Positions 16,653-17,724 of a DNA stretch of 17,724 nucleotides are shown piece by piece (positions within the stretch are counted from its first letter, which is position 1; every line of letters begins with the position of its first letter). The notes under the pieces were generated by a model. It saw only the letters and a program-made list of their open reading frames with translations, ran no database searches and was not told the origin of the DNA. This DNA comes from an uncultured Christensenella sp. (GTDB taxonomy: Bacteria > Bacillota > Clostridia > Christensenellales > UBA3700): assembly GCA_910584035.1 (NCBI GenBank), contig CAJTZR010000031.1:1-17724 (forward strand), read 5' to 3'. Made by a program: the position numbers and the translations under genes.

Positions 16653-17066
16653 TTATTGCTCAAATAATTTAGCACCAATGTCAATAAATGTTTTCAATTC
16701 CTCTTCATTCAACTTTTGCAAGCGATTTTTTAAAACACTATCAACTTGATGATTATATTCCAAAAGTATCTTTTCCCCCAAGCTTGTAATAGTAACTAAA
16801 ACTTTTCTTGCGTCATCATTTGATTGATTTCGTAAAACATACCCTTTTTCTTGCAAACTTTTTATTGCAGTAGCAACCCTTGCTGTTGAAACATTTAACT
16901 TTTTAGCAATTTCACCCGAAAAAAGACTGCCATTGTTGCATTCAAGTAACTGCAATATCATAAGCTTGCCTTTGTATGCTTCTTCCAACAAACTTATAAT
17001 ATTCATACTGCCTTGAAAATTAAACATATTTTTAAAATCGTACACTGCTTTATCTAAATCAACCAT
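16653..17066 (-). CDS. MarR-family transcriptional repressor
   Basis: This 137-aa winged-helix protein is likely a dimeric DNA-binding repressor. Helical dimerisation segments flank the core; the recognition helix is about residues 57-70 (LNVSTARVATAIKSLQEKG). The wing carries the family's D-x-R signature at Asp85 and Arg87 (DDARKV). The start is ATG at 17066, with AGGTGG three bases ahead; a GTG seven codons upstream (17087) lies inside the operator and is less likely. The promoter contains a perfect inverted repeat, so autoregulation is expected. The divided exporter gene downstream on the same strand is the natural second target. The ligand is not identifiable. Confidence 0.92.
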   Translation of the reverse strand: MVDLDKAVYDFKNMFNFQGSMNIISLLEEAYKGKLMILQLLECNNGSLFSGEIAKKLNVSTARVATAIKSLQEKGYVLRNQSNDDARKVLVTITSLGEKILLEYNHQVDSVLKNRLQKLNEEELKTFIDIGAKLFEQ

Positions 17067-17077
17067 TGTCCACCTAA

Positions 17078-17096
17078 TATCTAACACTATTAGATA
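17078..17096. promoter_or_regulatory. Inverted-repeat operator of the MarR regulator
   Basis: This is a perfect inverted repeat, TATCTAA-CACTA-TTAGATA, with 7-bp arms and a 5-bp spacer. It covers the predicted transcription start immediately downstream of the -10 box, the classical position for a MarR-type repressor. Another single TATCTAA half-site lies inside the start of the gene at 17051-17057. Confidence 0.75.
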
Positions 17097-17097
17097 A

Positions 17098-17126
17098 ATT
17101 ATAATATATTTTCAATTTAAAGTCAA
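17098..17126 (-). promoter_or_regulatory. marR promoter
   Basis: On the minus strand, TTGACT (17126-17121) and a perfect TATAAT (17103-17098) are separated by 17 bp. Transcription should begin near 17091, within the inverted-repeat operator. The spacing and hexamers are near consensus. Confidence 0.75.
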
Positions 17127-17497
17127 GCAATTAAAAAATTTATAATATAAAATATTATAATAATATGAATAAATTTCCAATAATTAAAAAAATTTAATTA
17201 TAAAAAATTTTTTATCAAAATAATCCTACAAAAATCATACCTAAATTAATATTGCAAAGTATTTTCCAATAAAAAAAGCAAAAAAGTATTCAAAAAATTT
17301 TGAATACTTTTTTTTAACAATAAATATTTTTAGTAAAAATATGACTACAAAATAAATATTTATACATTTTGAATAGAAAATATACAAAAAATGCAAACAG
17401 CTAATTGCTATGTAATTAAAACAATTTTTACCTTTGCATTATAATGAATTAAAATGATATTTTAAATAAAATGCTTAATTCTCTATGCCTCACAGAA
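17104..17497. other. AT-rich intergenic region between the Feo-associated gene and marR
   Basis: Apart from the marR promoter at its left end and a terminator at 17281-17315, this stretch is AT-rich, without convincing genes, repeats or promoters. A plus-strand TATAAT near 17441 lacks a matching -35 box. Confidence 0.7.
17281..17315 (-). terminator. Bidirectional terminator after the FeoB-associated gene
   Basis: AAAAAGTATTCAAA at 17281-17294 pairs with TTTGAATACTTTTT at 17299-17312, a 14-bp stem with a 4-nt loop. A-tracts on the left (17271-17285) and T-tracts on the right (17308-17315) give U-tails on both strands. It lies about 180 nt after the stop of the small Cys-rich gene and shields the marR promoter from read-through. 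Confidence 0.7.
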
Positions 17498-17692
17498 TTA
17501 ATTGTTTTTATTATTGTTTTCTATTTGCTCTCTTGCATTTTTTATGGCTTGCTTGCATTTTGCACAATTACCATCACACTCACCACAACCGCAAGTTGAT
17601 TTGCCTTGTTTTTTCCTTACAAAAGCCCAAACTGCAACAGCTAGCACAAACACTACACTTGCTACTATTACAACAATCTCAATAACTTGCAT
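17498..17692 (-). CDS. FeoB-associated Cys-rich membrane protein
   Basis: This 64-aa protein has one N-terminal membrane helix (about residues 4-25), a short basic stop-transfer segment (RKKQGK), a cluster of five cysteines (34, 36, 39, 43 and 46, pattern CxCxxCxxxCxxC) and a polar Asn-rich tail. This matches the small FeoB-associated proteins that follow ferrous-iron transporter genes in Firmicutes; the cysteines are thought to bind metal. The start is ATG at 17692, with GAGG five bases ahead; the GTG at 17698 overlaps that site. The feoB gene itself would lie upstream, beyond the window's right edge, so the context is inferred. Confidence 0.8.
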   Translation of the reverse strand: MQVIEIVVIVASVVFVLAVAVWAFVRKKQGKSTCGCGECDGNCAKCKQAIKNAREQIENNNKNN

Positions 17693-17724
17693 ACTCACCT
17701 CGTAAAATTATTATTTCTTTTTAG

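Noticed and set aside
17067..17087. GTG start for the MarR protein
   Set aside because: It lies inside the operator and close to the predicted transcription start; ATG at 17066 has AGGTGG just ahead.

Overview
The window looks like a chromosomal segment of a strongly AT-rich, low-GC Gram-positive bacterium, most likely an anaerobic gut-type member of the Clostridia. Supporting signs are the A/T-rich codon use, AGGAGG-type ribosome binding sites, single-chain clostridial-type PurL, a Bacillus-type PurF with propeptide and [4Fe-4S] cysteines, and a FeoB-associated Cys-rich membrane protein. TGA is used as a normal stop. No species can be named from the sequence alone.

Layout. (1) 102-1649, plus strand: an ABC-F ATPase of the YbiT/YkpA type. 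(2) 1650-2633: a gene-free kilobase containing tandem repeats, a hairpin cluster, two terminator-like stems and one copy (B) of a structured repeat. (3) 12834 down to 2634, minus strand: a compact purine operon in the order purE-purF-purM-purN-purH-purD-purL. Genes overlap by 1 or 4 nt, or lie 2 to 58 nt apart. (4) 12835-13155: the operon's leader, with a promoter, a second copy (A) of the structured repeat, a 23-codon leader ORF with a good ribosome binding site, and a 12-bp hairpin just before the purE ribosome binding site. (5) 16435 to 13391, minus strand: a fused ATPase-permease of the MacB/FtsX type, with a clear terminator after it. (6) 17066 to 16653, minus strand: a MarR-family repressor whose promoter carries a perfect inverted repeat at the expected start site. 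(7) 17692 to 17498, minus strand: a small FeoB-associated membrane protein, the likely tail of an iron-transport operon outside the window.

Function. The pur genes supply PRPP amidotransferase (PurF), GAR synthetase (PurD), GAR transformylase (PurN), FGAM synthase (PurL), AIR synthetase (PurM), the AIR-to-CAIR mutase (PurE) and AICAR transformylase/IMP cyclohydrolase (PurH). The SAICAR synthetase (purC), adenylosuccinate lyase (purB) and purK are not in the window and must lie elsewhere if the pathway is complete. MarR and the exporter probably form one regulatory unit.

Most interesting signals: the operon is bracketed by two inverted copies of a roughly 95-nt repeat that can fold into a closing stem with three arms, with one apparent compensatory base change. 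The pur leader also has a small ORF plus mutually exclusive pairings, suggestive of translation-dependent control, and no recognisable purine, PRPP or ZTP riboswitch.
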